Positions 10,201 to 18,541 of a stretch of DNA of 64,000 nucleotides are shown here, piece after piece. Below the pieces are notes generated by a model. The model saw only the letters and a list, made by a program, of their open reading frames with translations, searched no databases and was not told the origin of the DNA. Each line of letters starts with the position of its first letter. The first letter of the stretch is position 1. This DNA comes from Pseudomonadota bacterium (GTDB taxonomy: Bacteria; Pseudomonadota; Gammaproteobacteria; Burkholderiales; Burkholderiaceae_E): assembly GCA_029779435.1 (NCBI GenBank), contig JAKPAM010000069.1, positions 62,001 to 126,000 on the forward strand. The letters run 5' to 3'. The position numbers were made by a program, and so were the translations under genes.

Positions 10201-13200
10201 ATCGTGTCGGTCGCGAACGCCAGCGTCGAGTGCAGGATGCCGTGGAAGATGACGATCGGCGCCTTGGCCGGCGGCGGGTCGTGCGCGCCCGCGCTGGCAT
10301 CATCGTTCGCGCGATTGCCGGCTCCATCGCGTACGTCACCGCCCGCGGTTACCGCACGGTAGCGCGTCGCGCAGATCTGCAGCGGCGGATGCGGCGGATC
10401 GTCGTCGGCGTCATCGGGATCGTCGATCGTCAGCCAATGGTATTCGGGGTCATCCAGCCCGGCCAGCGGACCGGGCAGCAACCGGCGCGGTGTCGTCGCC
10501 GGTTCATAGTCCGGTTCGCGGAAATGGAACAGGTGCGTGCCCACCAGCGCGCGAGCGAACAGCAATCCATACGACAGCATCGCCAGGATGCCTGCCGGCG
10601 CATGAGGCTGTCGCGTCACCTGCGGCAGTTCGTGGCGCAGCATGTGCAGCGGATCGAGCCGCATCGTGTCTCGCCAGACGGGGGCATCGGCATGGCCGGC
10701 CGCATCCAGCGGCGCGATCGTCGCATCGACGTCGGCCAGCGACAGCCACGGATTGATGTGGTCGGCGAACTCGACATGCTTGCGGCCTGCGAGCTCATAA
10801 GCGCGGCCATCCTTGCCGGTGAGCCGAAAGCGATAATCGATGCGCCGCCGGGTGCCGGCCTGGCGGCACAGCTTGGCGTACATCCACAACTTGCGCAGCT
10901 CGAAGCCCTCGTACCAGCGGGTATGCCGGCCGCGCACCTTGCCAAACTGCCAGGCACCGCGCAACGCTGCCAGCAGCGACGACTGCGCGGGTTCGTCGAA
11001 CAGCCGGAACTCGCCGTCGTCGAGCGTCACCTGGTGGCCACGCCATACCGTCACCTGTTGTCCGGGCATCAGCGGCGAGGCATCGTTCTGGATCGACAAC
11101 CGGCCCTGGACGCGCAGCCCGGCGCGCTCAGCGTCGCGGGGCGCGCGCAGGTAGGCGCGCAGGTCGTCGATGTCGAGCTGCACGTCCAGCGCCAGCCGCA
11201 GCCGCTTGCGCTCGGCCGGATCGGCGGGCAGCGACGCGGGGTCGATCGCCAGCACGTCGCGAAGGCCGTCCACCGTCCGGCCGATCTCGGTCAGGTTGCG
11301 CAGGCGCTCGCGAAAGCGCAGGCCGACGCGCTGATCGTCGTCGGCCGCGGCCGGGACCGGGGCGATCGGGAGGTTCGGCCGGGCGATCGGCGCCAGGTTC
11401 CTCGAGGCGCGCAACGCGTAGCCGTCGCGGCGGGTCATCCGCTCGATCAGCCTTTCGGCCTGGCGTTCGGCCAGCGCGCTGATCGTCAGCAGCGGATTGG
11501 CGCCGAGCGACGTCGGCACGATGGAGCCATCGCAGACGTACAAGCCCGGGTGGACGGCGGCACCGCGATCGCCGTCGTAGACCTGTCCGTCCGGATCGAC
11601 GACGCCGAGCGCCGCCTCGTCGGCCATCCGGCAGCCGCCGAGCGGATGCACGGTCATCAACGTGCCGCGCGTGACCTTGCCGTCGGACAGCGTGGACGCC
11701 AGGTTGTCGGGCAGCGGTTTCCAGAGGGGGTTGTCGATCGCGATCGCGCCGGCCGCCGTCACGCCCTGCAGCCATTCGGATTGCCGCTCGAAGGCGGGCT
11801 GGTCGGCGGCGCGGCGTCCATCGGCTTCGCGCCAGTCGATGCGCGCACGACGAAAATCCGCCGCATCGCCGGCCGCTTCGCGCAACCGCATCACGCCGGC
11901 CGCCGCGTCGTGGCCCATCGCGAGCAGCAGCTGGCTGTGCCGCGCGGCTTCGTCGGAGACCAGCAGGCCATCGGCGCTGCCGCTTTTGCGCCCCAGCAGG
12001 CTGCCGAACAGGTCGTGCCAGCGCGATCCATGCCAGCGCCGCGCCTGGAACCGCCAGCGCGTCAGCTGGTGCGGCAGCGAAGCCGTGGCCAGCAGCTCGG
12101 CCCATAAATCGCCCAATGCGCCGGGCACCGCGCCGTCCTCGATCAGCACCTGGTCCTCGCGCCGAGGCGCGTCGCGCAGATCGATCAGGCCGGTGATGGT
12201 CGGTCCGACGGGCGACGGGGAGGCGGTCCCCGGCTTTGCGTCCGCCATCGCATTCGCCGACGTGTCGGCCATGGCGGCCGTCTTGGAAGTGGCTTGCGCC
12301 GCTGCCGCGGCCGACTGCCGCGCGTCGAACCCGACCGCGTTGACACGTTCGCGCTGCCAGTACGCGGCGCTGATCATGTCACCGTTGGTCGACAGCCCTT
12401 CGCCGAGCCGGGGCGACAGCAGCAGGCCATCGGGCTGGCGGGGAGCGCGGCGCGATCGCAGCAGCAGCTCGGTACTGCCGACGGTGCCGCCCGCGACGAT
12501 GACTCGCCGCGCGACCAGCCGGATCGGCTCGCCATCGATCAGCAGCCGCCGGTCGGGCGCCGTTTCGGCGATGGTCGCGTCGATCTGCACGTGCCAGCGC
12601 ACCTGGTCATCGCGCCCGGCGCGCCCGCCGGCCACGCTCGTGCGCAGGAGCCGGGTGACGGTGACGCCGGTATACAGGCGCGCGCCCCATTGCCGGGCGT
12701 GCGGCAGGTAGTTCATCGTCAGCGTGTTCTTGGCCCAGTGATTGCAGCCGCTGACGCAGTTGCCGCACTCGATGCACGGCGACTGCTCGACGGCCGGGGG
12801 TTCGCCCGGGGCCGGAGCGGGATGCGCCGTGCCGTCGCTGTCGCCGCCGACCGTGAACGTGACCGCGACCGGCGCGCGCGAGAACCGGGCGCCATCGGTG
12901 CCGTCCCGGCACCCGGTGCTGGCCTCGAAGCGGCGTGCGATCGGCCATGCGACGTCGCGCAGCGCGCGAAACTTCTCGGCCTGTCCGGGGTAACGGGTAA
13001 TGCCCAGCATCCGGCGGGCTCGTTCGTAATAAGGGGCGAGCAGCGCCGGCTGTTCGCGAAACACCCGCGGCCAGTCCGGCCCGCACAGGACCTCGGGGTT
13101 CGCCTCGATCGCGACGTTCGCGTTGATCTGCGATCCGCCGCCGAGCGCGCACCCGGTCAGCAGGCTGATGTCGGGATTGATCTGGAAGTCGAACAGCCCG

Positions 13201-13484
13201 TCGGCGGCGCCGATCGGCGATGGCGAATCCCAGCGGTCGACGCGCACGTGGCCGGGTAGCGTGCCGAGGTCGTCCGGGAATTCGCCCGGTACGTATTCCC
13301 GGCCGCGTTCGAGCACGGCCAGACGGATCGGCCGTCCGTCCGGGCGTTGCAGCCGGGCCAGGCGGGCGGCCATGACCGAGCCGCCGTAGCCGCTGCCGAT
13401 GATGATGACGTCGAACTCGCGCTCCGCCGGATCGCGGCGACAGGCGTCGACGAGTTGTTCTATCCCTGTGGCCAGCCAGTCCAT
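7290..13484 (-). CDS. Giant three-domain fusion: GMC oxidoreductase, alpha/beta hydrolase, PhoD-like phosphatase
   Basis: One uninterrupted gene of about 2,064 residues, starting at ATG 13484 (MDWLATGIEQ); an in-frame upstream ATG at 13550 is less likely. Residues about 24-700 are a GMC/cholesterol-oxidase-like flavoenzyme with the FAD motif IIGSGYGGS, a CIECGNCVSGC cysteine cluster near 236-246, and a C-terminal HPLGGCRM signature. An uncharacterised linker follows. Residues about 1070-1350 form an alpha/beta hydrolase (IFHGILHSTLAF; nucleophile in HCMGA near 1157). Residues about 1675-2064 resemble PhoD metallophosphatases (LLLASC, SGDQIYAD, GDDHEIIDNW, LCGDAHCS). GMC-hydrolase fusions on sterol- or lipid-like substrates occur; the added phosphatase is unusual. 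No signal peptide is seen, so a cytoplasmic location is likely. Confidence 0.9.
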   Translation of the reverse strand: MDWLATGIEQLVDACRRDPAEREFDVIIIGSGYGGSVMAARLARLQRPDGRPIRLAVLERGREYVPGEFPDDLGTLPGHVRVDRWDSPSPIGAADGLFDFQINPDISLLTGCALGGGSQINANVAIEANPEVLCGPDWPRVFREQPALLAPYYERARRMLGITRYPGQAEKFRALRDVAWPIARRFEASTGCRDGTDGARFSRAPVAVTFTVGGDSDGTAHPAPAPGEPPAVEQSPCIECGNCVSGCNHWAKNTLTMNYLPHARQWGARLYTGVTVTRLLRTSVAGGRAGRDDQVRWHVQIDATIAETAPDRRLLIDGEPIRLVARRVIVAGGTVGSTELLLRSRRAPRQPDGLLLSPRLGEGLSTNGDMISAAYWQRERVNAVGFDARQSAAAAAQATSKTAAMADTSANAMADAKPGTASPSPVGPTITGLIDLRDAPRREDQVLIEDGAVPGALGDLWAELLATASLPHQLTRWRFQARRWHGSRWHDLFGSLLGRKSGSADGLLVSDEAARHSQLLLAMGHDAAAGVMRLREAAGDAADFRRARIDWREADGRRAADQPAFERQSEWLQGVTAAGAIAIDNPLWKPLPDNLASTLSDGKVTRGTLMTVHPLGGCRMADEAALGVVDPDGQVYDGDRGAAVHPGLYVCDGSIVPTSLGANPLLTISALAERQAERLIERMTRRDGYALRASRNLAPIARPNLPIAPVPAAADDDQRVGLRFRERLRNLTEIGRTVDGLRDVLAIDPASLPADPAERKRLRLALDVQLDIDDLRAYLRAPRDAERAGLRVQGRLSIQNDASPLMPGQQVTVWRGHQVTLDDGEFRLFDEPAQSSLLAALRGAWQFGKVRGRHTRWYEGFELRKLWMYAKLCRQAGTRRRIDYRFRLTGKDGRAYELAGRKHVEFADHINPWLSLADVDATIAPLDAAGHADAPVWRDTMRLDPLHMLRHELPQVTRQPHAPAGILAMLSYGLLFARALVGTHLFHFREPDYEPATTPRRLLPGPLAGLDDPEYHWLTIDDPDDADDDPPHPPLQICATRYRAVTAGGDVRDGAGNRANDDASAGAHDPPPAKAPIVIFHGILHSTLAFATDTIDENLTQHLCRQGYDVWLIDLRTSIAFGQNPRPLSFDRIARCDVPAAIDHVLATSGARQVNVFAHCMGAAVFSMAMLGRDAKGQRYVDPGKIRALCYCQVSFLVVNAYSNLLRAEAIGLVRDGLNLKTINPRIDDSASAADRLFDRIAFTYPVAPAERDAHDRHGHDLRHDTAVCNRLNLLIGTHWFHHNLDPRTHQRLSELLGPSHVETFYQIHHFGLRGRVMNAFGENVYATDDNLRDVFGRIPTLFIQGAESDVFDTRTTAAACERLQALTGTDRHRCLHYPGYGHLECVFGKDAARVVYPDVVAFFDAPPQDAPARPVIETRLKPAEVGPMIGAATPLGDDDPVAPGGVLLRIWYAPQTDSSDLTEGALVCIRERRDEPSPPPDAADFHPVTAARDTTAALTPYVVLEVPIPADRLERDLQILVASKSLRNGREDEPAAGASPMMPTATRRPRAFARARIPRARPAARIDSASTRRPSPVPARNADEAAAALPREPGARAGSRWAAKVRTMAPGDPGLIAMPLAIREHSFLDARPVDDASPPWTLQDPPELFDARSIELGATQLRRLASRQPAGGARLLLASCRHPGNFFERDLSERIFAAMARETRGERPILAAVFSGDQIYADATANLGATRLPRERVTSLYAAAFKSPAARDLLRRVPCIMAGDDHEIIDNWAGARDEGGTTNGMGGSGTTRRDRKQRAAMRQRATWAREAYEVFQWEFSEGARAARHFDPGRNPLWHAARLAGFPCFVVDGRFERAVDARTGEADRLFTPQQLSALLEWIDAQRAATPCFIVTGAAPWPPTRALHADNAYLRRSDSWARYPREFHALLERIARRHLRNVVILCGDAHCSLTAQVRYRFADTGWSGGFTVVQSSGLYTPYPFANDRNVDYGVEPGRTERFTHRYEARGAAVDFDWTVTGGTDQRSYALVDVDETAPDRWRLSISHRDENGDATLAPSRWEVPF

Positions 13485-13520
13485 GTCGTTCTCGTTCGTA
13501 TCGGTCTGGTGAAAGGGCCC

Positions 13521-13539
13521 GGCCGGGCGCGGCCCGGTC
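13521..13539. terminator. GC-rich hairpin between sensor kinase and giant fusion gene
   Basis: CCGGGC-GCG-GCCCGG with a G-T and a G-C extension forms a short stable stem in the 88-bp gap between two minus-strand genes. It could terminate the kinase transcript and separate it from the fusion gene. No T-run follows. Confidence 0.35.
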
Positions 13540-13571
13540 CGGCGGTGCAAGCAGGTACCGGTCGCGGGTGC

Positions 13572-15416
13572 TCAGGCCGGCCCGCGGGCTTCGAGCGGTT
13601 CGGCCGATGGGGTCGAGCGTGCCGTCGTGATGGCCGAGGCCACGGCCTTCTTCAAGGTATCCGGCCTCAGCGGCTTGTCCAGGAACTGGAAGCCGCGCGC
13701 CAGCGCCTCGGTACGCACGGCCGCGTCGATGTCGCCGGTCATCACGATCACCGCCCCCGGGGGCAGGGCCGCCGGCGCATGACTCGGCGCGTCGAACCCC
13801 GTCTGCGCGACGCCGAGCCGGTAATCGGTCAGCAGGCAGTCGACGCGCGTCAGTCGCTGCCGCGCCGCCTGGTCGAACGCGTCTTCGGGCGTATTGCCCG
13901 AGACGACCTGGCAGCCCCAGCCTTCCAGAAGCGCCGTCAAGCCGTCCTGCACGGCGGCGTCATCGTCGACGACGATCACGACGGCGCCGGCCGGGATCCG
14001 AGCCTCCGCGGTGGCGGCCGGCGCCGTCGGCTGGCTGCGATAGGCGGGCGAGGACTGGATCGGATGCACGACCCGGAATGTCGATCCCTTACCGGGCGTC
14101 GACGTCAGCTCGATGCGCGCGCCGAGCAGCGCGCACAGGCGTTCCACGATCGACAGCCCCAGGCCCAGACCCAGGTTGCGCTGCCGCCCGGGGTTGGTCA
14201 CCTGGAAATACTCCTCGAATACGCGGGCCTGCAGATCCGCGGGAATGCCGATGCCGGTATCGACGACCTCGATCGTGAACGTCGCCGTGTCGCGCCGGGC
14301 CTGCAGCCGCACCGATCCGGTCAACGTGTAACGCAGCGCGTTCTGCAGCAGGTTGCGGATGATGCGTTCGACGAGCACCGGATCGCTGATGATCGCGCCC
14401 GCATTCGCGTCCACGTCGAAGCGCAGGTTCTTGTTGTCGGCGATCGGGCGGAATTCGTCGGCGAGCCGCACGCACAGGTGGTCGAGGTCGAACTGCGCGA
14501 GGTTCGGCTCGATCGCCTTGGCGTCGAGGCGCGACAGGTCGAGCAATCCGCCGAGCAGTGCGTCGATCGATTCGACGGCCGAATCGATCCGCGAGACGAC
14601 GGATTTGATCGACGGTTCGAGCGGCCGCTGCAGCAGCGCGCCCGTCAGCACCGACAGCGCCGTCACCGGTTGCCGCAGATCGTGGCTGGTCGCGGCCAGG
14701 AAGCGCGACTTGGCCAGCATCGCTTCCTCGGCGAGCGCCCGCGCGTTCTGCGCCGCCTCGGTTTCGGCCGACAACCGGGCGATCAGGTCGACGTTCTCGA
14801 AGCGCATCCGCGTGGCATCCCGGATGACCTTGCCATAGTCGGCCGCCGACGCGGCGAGGATGAAGGTGAACAGCACGATCAGTATGGCGACCGGTACCGA
14901 GTACGATGATCACGAGCGCAGCCACGAGATCGACAGCAGCGTGGCGAGCGCGCCCAGGAAGCCGGCATACTGGCGAGGCAACTGGCTCATCGTCGCGATC
15001 GACGCGGCCGCCCATCCCATGATCGCCGCCGTGATCACGCCTTGTTCCAATGGCGGCAGTATCGGTGCGAAGAACAGCGCGTACAGCCCGGCCATCATGC
15101 CGCTGAGCGTCGCCGACACGATCATCGCGCGTTCGGTCCATTCGATCGGCGGCGGATGGCCGGTGCGCAGCCACCACGTCGCGAACCCGGCGCGCGTGGC
15201 GATGACCAGGAAGGCTGCCAGCGCCCAGGCATAAGGGCCCCGGTCGGTCGAAAACGGCGCGACGAAGGCCGTGAGCGTCGGCACCATGACGAAGGCACCG
15301 ATCGGGGCCCGCCGTGTCTGCAGCATCAGCAGGCGCAGCCGTTCGACCCGGACCCTGGTTTGTTGTTCGCTGTGTGTGTCCAAGTCGCGTTCCCGAATCC
15401 GCCTCGCGGCCATCAT
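13572..15416 (-). pseudogene. Hybrid sensor histidine kinase interrupted by an in-frame TGA
   Basis: The frame runs from about 15416 (MMAARRIRER) through a membrane domain to TGA at 14912-14910. The same frame then continues with no shift through one more membrane helix (VPVAILIVLFTFIL), the HisKA box (SHDLRQPVTAL), N-box (IIRNLLQNALRY), G-boxes (VVDTGIGIP, LGLGLGLSIV) and a C-terminal receiver with phospho-acceptor Asp in LLTDYRL and Lys in LDKPLRP. Homologues of this layout are single proteins, so the TGA is a nonsense mutation or sequencing error. Alternatively the kinase half is made from the GTG at 14876, which has no evident ribosome site. It is divergent from a NarL-type regulator that is probably its partner. 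Confidence 0.8.
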
Positions 15417-15648
15417 CAACGGACCATTCTCGGTCACCGCGATGGCGAGCGCTACCCTCCGATCGATCCGGATGGGCCTGTGCCGAAGTCGATGGCCGAC
15501 CGCCGGCCATGGCCAACGCGTTTCGGCCCCGGTCAGGTTCATGCCACGCACCTAGCCTTTGGTCGAGGTTGGCTGTTCTTCCGTCGAGCCCTGCGTATTG
15601 GCCGTCCGTTACCTTGAACTGGTTCGGGGGAGGGGTTAGATTGGCTCC

Positions 15649-16350
15649 ATGCGATTCCTGATCATTGATGACCATCCGATGATGCGCGACGCGGTGGCCG
15701 CGTCACTGTTGACCGTCGACCCGACGTTCGACGTCGTCGGCGTGTCCAGTCTCGAGGAAGGGCTGGCCGTCCTGCGCAAGGATGACGGCGTCGACCTGCT
15801 GTTCCTCGACCTGAACCTGCCCGGCGTACAAGGGCTGCAGGCGCTCGAGCAATTGCGCCTCCAGCATCCGGGCCTGCCGATCGTCGTCGTCTCGGGCACC
15901 GTCACGCCCGAGGAAGCCATCGCGGCGATCGACCTGGGCGCGATGGGATTCATCCCCAAGACCGCCAATCGCGAGATCTTTCTCGGCGCGTTCGAACTGG
16001 TGGCGCGGGGCGGCGTCTATGTGCCGCCTACGGTGCTGGGCGCGCTGCGCCGCGATTCCCGGCCCGTCGTGCCTCAGCCGCAGGCCGAGATGGCCGTCGC
16101 GGCCGCCGAGGCCGGCCATGGCGCCGCCGAGCCCGCCGAGGAAATCTTCGATCCGGATTTCCTGTCCGAACGGCAGCGCGAGGTGCTCGGCCTGCTCGTC
16201 AAGGGGCTGCCCAACAAGTTGATCGCTCGTCGGCTCGACATCGCCGAAAGCACGGTCAAGCTGCACGTCGGGGCGTTGCTGCGCGTGCTGGGCGTCAGCA
16301 ACCGCACGCACGCCGTCATCGAGGCCAGCCGGCTGGGCTTGCGCTTCTGA
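15649..16350 (+). CDS. NarL/FixJ family response regulator
   Basis: A 233-residue two-component regulator. The receiver domain (1-120) has the acidic pair IIDDHP, phospho-acceptor Asp in LLFLDLNLPG and conserved Lys in FIPKTA. After an Ala/Glu-rich linker, the LuxR-type HTH occupies about 170-230 (LSERQREVLGLLVKG, then IAESTVKLHVGALLRVLGV). A GGGGGAGGGG ribosome site precedes ATG 15649. It diverges from the disrupted hybrid kinase, the usual arrangement of a cognate pair. If the kinase is dead, the regulator may be orphaned or driven by another kinase. Confidence 0.95.
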   Translation: MRFLIIDDHPMMRDAVAASLLTVDPTFDVVGVSSLEEGLAVLRKDDGVDLLFLDLNLPGVQGLQALEQLRLQHPGLPIVVVSGTVTPEEAIAAIDLGAMGFIPKTANREIFLGAFELVARGGVYVPPTVLGALRRDSRPVVPQPQAEMAVAAAEAGHGAAEPAEEIFDPDFLSERQREVLGLLVKGLPNKLIARRLDIAESTVKLHVGALLRVLGVSNRTHAVIEASRLGLRF

Positions 16351-16355
16351 CGGCC

Positions 16356-16388
16356 GGCGCCTCTTCGCGCCCAGAATCCGGTTTTTTT
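16356..16388 (+). terminator. Putative intrinsic terminator of the response regulator gene
   Basis: GGCGC-CTCTTC-GCGCC forms a short hairpin just after the stop, followed 10 nt later by a run of seven T at 16382-16388. The distance from stem to T-run makes it a weak candidate. Confidence 0.4.
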
Positions 16389-16617
16389 CGTTGTGAGTGT
16401 TCGCTTTCGGTGTATTGCCGGCCGAATGGGCGGAGCTGTCGCGACGTTTGCCAGCGATCGGCCAGCCCGGGTCCGTTAATCCCTTTGGATGCCCGCCCCG
16501 ACCGTTGACCAGCGGCTCGACGCTGCTAAGGTGTGGACAACGCTCGATGTCTGGCCGGTTTTTCCACATAGTGGAATTCGATCGTTGTCCTGGCCAGCCA
16601 TCCCACGCCCACGGAGA

Positions 16618-17355
16618 ATGCCCTTGAGCACCGAATTTCCGTTCGGCCTCCACGTCGGACCTTATGAAATGCGCGCGCGGCTGGTGCCCCGCCACCAGTT
16701 GTTCGATCGTCGTTCGCGCTCGTGCATCAGCCTCGAGCACGGCCTCGTGTTGTTCGACGAAACGCTCGAACCGGCGCGCCTGATCGAAGAATTCCTGTTT
16801 CGCACGATCCGCTTCATCCACTACGTGCACGGCCTGAACCAGGAGCAGATGAACGAAGAGGCCTATACGCACAGCTTGTCGGCGGGCCTGGTCGCGTTCG
16901 CGCGCAATAACCCCAAGACCTGGCTATGGATGAACTGGATGATGCAGATGCACTATGCACCGCATGCCCGTTTCGTCGACGTGCTGCAAGGCCGGGGACC
17001 GCAGGTCGCGATGCCGCGGCGCGTCGTGTGCCGACGGCATGTCGTATCGGTCGGCCGCCTGCCCGAGCGTGATGCGCGGTCGCGGCTCGGCGACTACGAC
17101 TACGAGCTGTTCCACATCCGGATCTATCCGACGCTGACCGGCACGGTCCGCGCGACCGTGTTGTTCCATGAGATCGTCCACGGTCTGCACCATGCCGCCG
17201 GTTTGACCGATGACACGCCGTGGCAGCGCTACGCGCGCGAACAGGCGCGGCTGGTCATTCAGTTCGCCAAGGCCAATCCGGGCGCATGGCGCTATCTGCT
17301 GAGGACGCTCGACGAACCGGTGACGACGAGCGTGGCGCCTCGCCTGGCTGCCTGA
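16618..17355 (+). CDS. Uncharacterised HExxH putative metallopeptidase-like protein
   Basis: A 245-residue protein; ATG 16618 is chosen because CGGAG lies just upstream, though an ATG at 16489 is also in frame. It has a zincin-like HEIVHGLHHAAG motif near residue 185, preceded by the strand-helix TGTVRATVLFHEIVHG. This is typical of small metallopeptidases, but I cannot place it in a named family. There is no signal peptide or membrane segment. Residues 40-90 are hydrophobic and helical, and the middle is rich in Arg and aromatic residues. The neighbours give no functional hint. A protease or a structural zinc protein are both possible. Confidence 0.6.
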   Translation: MPLSTEFPFGLHVGPYEMRARLVPRHQLFDRRSRSCISLEHGLVLFDETLEPARLIEEFLFRTIRFIHYVHGLNQEQMNEEAYTHSLSAGLVAFARNNPKTWLWMNWMMQMHYAPHARFVDVLQGRGPQVAMPRRVVCRRHVVSVGRLPERDARSRLGDYDYELFHIRIYPTLTGTVRATVLFHEIVHGLHHAAGLTDDTPWQRYAREQARLVIQFAKANPGAWRYLLRTLDEPVTTSVAPRLAA

Positions 17356-17391
17356 ACGCGCAAGGCAAGCTAGCTGCGACGACGCAACCTA

Positions 17392-17419
17392 GTTGCTCGT
17401 TGCTCGTTGCTCGTTGCTC
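17392..17419. repeat. Four tandem copies of a heptamer (GTTGCTC)
   Basis: GTTGCTC is repeated four times without variation in the gap between two convergent genes. It looks like a short slippage-prone repeat and lies outside coding sequence. Confidence 0.8.
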
Positions 17420-17428
17420 GTCGCGGGA

Positions 17429-17758
17429 TCAGTCCGCGCGCGCCATCCGCGCCAGCAGTTCGCGAGCGTTCATCTCGGTCGAGATCGACAGCTCCAACGG
17501 CGTGCGGCTCAGGCCCGAACGCTGGTAATGCAGGTTCTCGTACAACTCGGCCGTGGCCGGAAAGCTCGTCAGCAACTTGTCGAGAAACGCGTCCGACGGT
17601 GCGTCGCGCAATGCGTCCGACAGCCGCTCGACGGTGCGCTGGTACTGGTCGGCATTGACGGCGACGGGGTTGTGCTCGATCCGTTCGAGCAACTGCGCCA
17701 GTTCGATGATGCCCTCGATCTGCGCCGGCGTGCGTTCGCTGTGATTGACGTTCATCAT
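17429..17758 (-). CDS. Small helical protein of unknown function
   Basis: A 109-residue protein; ATG 17758 is preceded by AGGGAG at good spacing, which rules out the longer in-frame reading. It is acidic, predicted almost fully helical and without a signal peptide. It carries an EGIIELAQLLERIEHNP segment and ends in MNARELLARMARAD. I recognise no domain. It stands alone, divergent from the glutathione S-transferase gene, with an untranslated hairpin upstream. It could be a small regulatory or adaptor protein. Confidence 0.7.
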   Translation of the reverse strand: MMNVNHSERTPAQIEGIIELAQLLERIEHNPVAVNADQYQRTVERLSDALRDAPSDAFLDKLLTSFPATAELYENLHYQRSGLSRTPLELSISTEMNARELLARMARAD

Positions 17759-17774
17759 ATGCTCCCTATTCCGG

Positions 17775-17806
17775 GGCCCGATGCCGGCACTCGCCGACAT
17801 CGGGCC
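17775..17806. promoter_or_regulatory. Inverted repeat in the leader of the small helical protein gene
   Basis: GGCCCGATG and CATCGGGCC (9-bp arms, 14-nt loop) sit about 17 bp upstream of ATG 17758 and between two divergent genes. It could be an operator or a leader hairpin. The function is not known. Confidence 0.45.
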
Positions 17807-17909
17807 GTTGACTGTCATCTGGGGGCGGCCGGCATGAATGCAATCCCCGTCATCGGCCCGGCGAGTCCGGCTCGCCGGCGTGCCGCGCCCCATCCGAGGA
17901 GTTCTTTCC

Positions 17910-18530
17910 ATGCTCGAGCTGTACACCGCCCCCGGCACCTGCGCCATGGCCTCGCACATCGTGCTCGCCGAGATCGGCGAACCCTATGCGATCCGGCGCG
18001 TCGACTTCCAGAACGGACAGCAGCGCAGCCCTGAATACCTGGCCGTCAACCCGCGCGGCCGCGTGCCGGCGCTGGTTACCGAGCGTGGCGTGCTGTTCGA
18101 GTCGCCGGCGGTCCTCGCTTACCTCGCCCAGCGGTATCCGGCCGCCGGGCTCGCGCCGCTCGATGATCCGTTCGCGTTCGCGCAGGCGCAGGCGTTCAAC
18201 AGCTACGTCGCGTCGACGCTGCACGTGGCGCACGCGCACCGCATGCGCGGCACGCGCTGGGTCGATGATCCGGATGCGCTGAAGGCGATGCAGGCCAAGG
18301 TGCCCCAGACGGTCGGCGAGGCTTTCCAGATGATCGAGGACCATATGCTGGCCGGCCCGTGGGTGCTCGGCGAACGCTATTCGATCTGCGACGCCTACCT
18401 GTTCACCGTCCAGCGTTGGATGAAGGGCGACAGCGTCGATCCGGCCCGCTATCCGAAGATCGCCGCGCACACGGCGAGCATGCAGCAGCGTCCGGCCGTG
18501 ATCCGGGCGCTGGCTGAAGAGACGGCCTGA
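17910..18530 (+). CDS. Glutathione S-transferase family protein
   Basis: A 206-residue cytosolic GST; start ATG 17910 with GAGGA nine bases upstream. The N-terminal thioredoxin-like domain begins MLELYTAPGTCAMASHIVL. The glutathione-binding cis-Pro region is GRVPAL, followed by the ESPAVLAYLA segment. The helical C-terminal domain contains the N-capping motif YSICDAYLF. This is the Beta/YfcG-like class common in proteobacteria, where the CAM/S region supplies the catalytic Cys or Ser. It conjugates or reduces electrophiles with glutathione; the particular substrate is unknown. Confidence 0.95.
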   Translation: MLELYTAPGTCAMASHIVLAEIGEPYAIRRVDFQNGQQRSPEYLAVNPRGRVPALVTERGVLFESPAVLAYLAQRYPAAGLAPLDDPFAFAQAQAFNSYVASTLHVAHAHRMRGTRWVDDPDALKAMQAKVPQTVGEAFQMIEDHMLAGPWVLGERYSICDAYLFTVQRWMKGDSVDPARYPKIAAHTASMQQRPAVIRALAEETA

Positions 18531-18541
18531 TCGCGGAAGGG

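Noticed and set aside
9024-12107. A 1,027-codon open frame on the plus strand opposite the giant fusion gene
   Set aside because: It mirrors the codon pattern of the fusion gene and its protein is Arg/Gly/Val-rich with no domain pattern. Long antisense frames are normal in very GC-rich coding DNA.
16489-16617. Longer N-terminus for the HExxH protein from ATG 16489
   Set aside because: The extra 43 residues look like untranslated sequence, and a CGGAG ribosome site sits right before ATG 16618.
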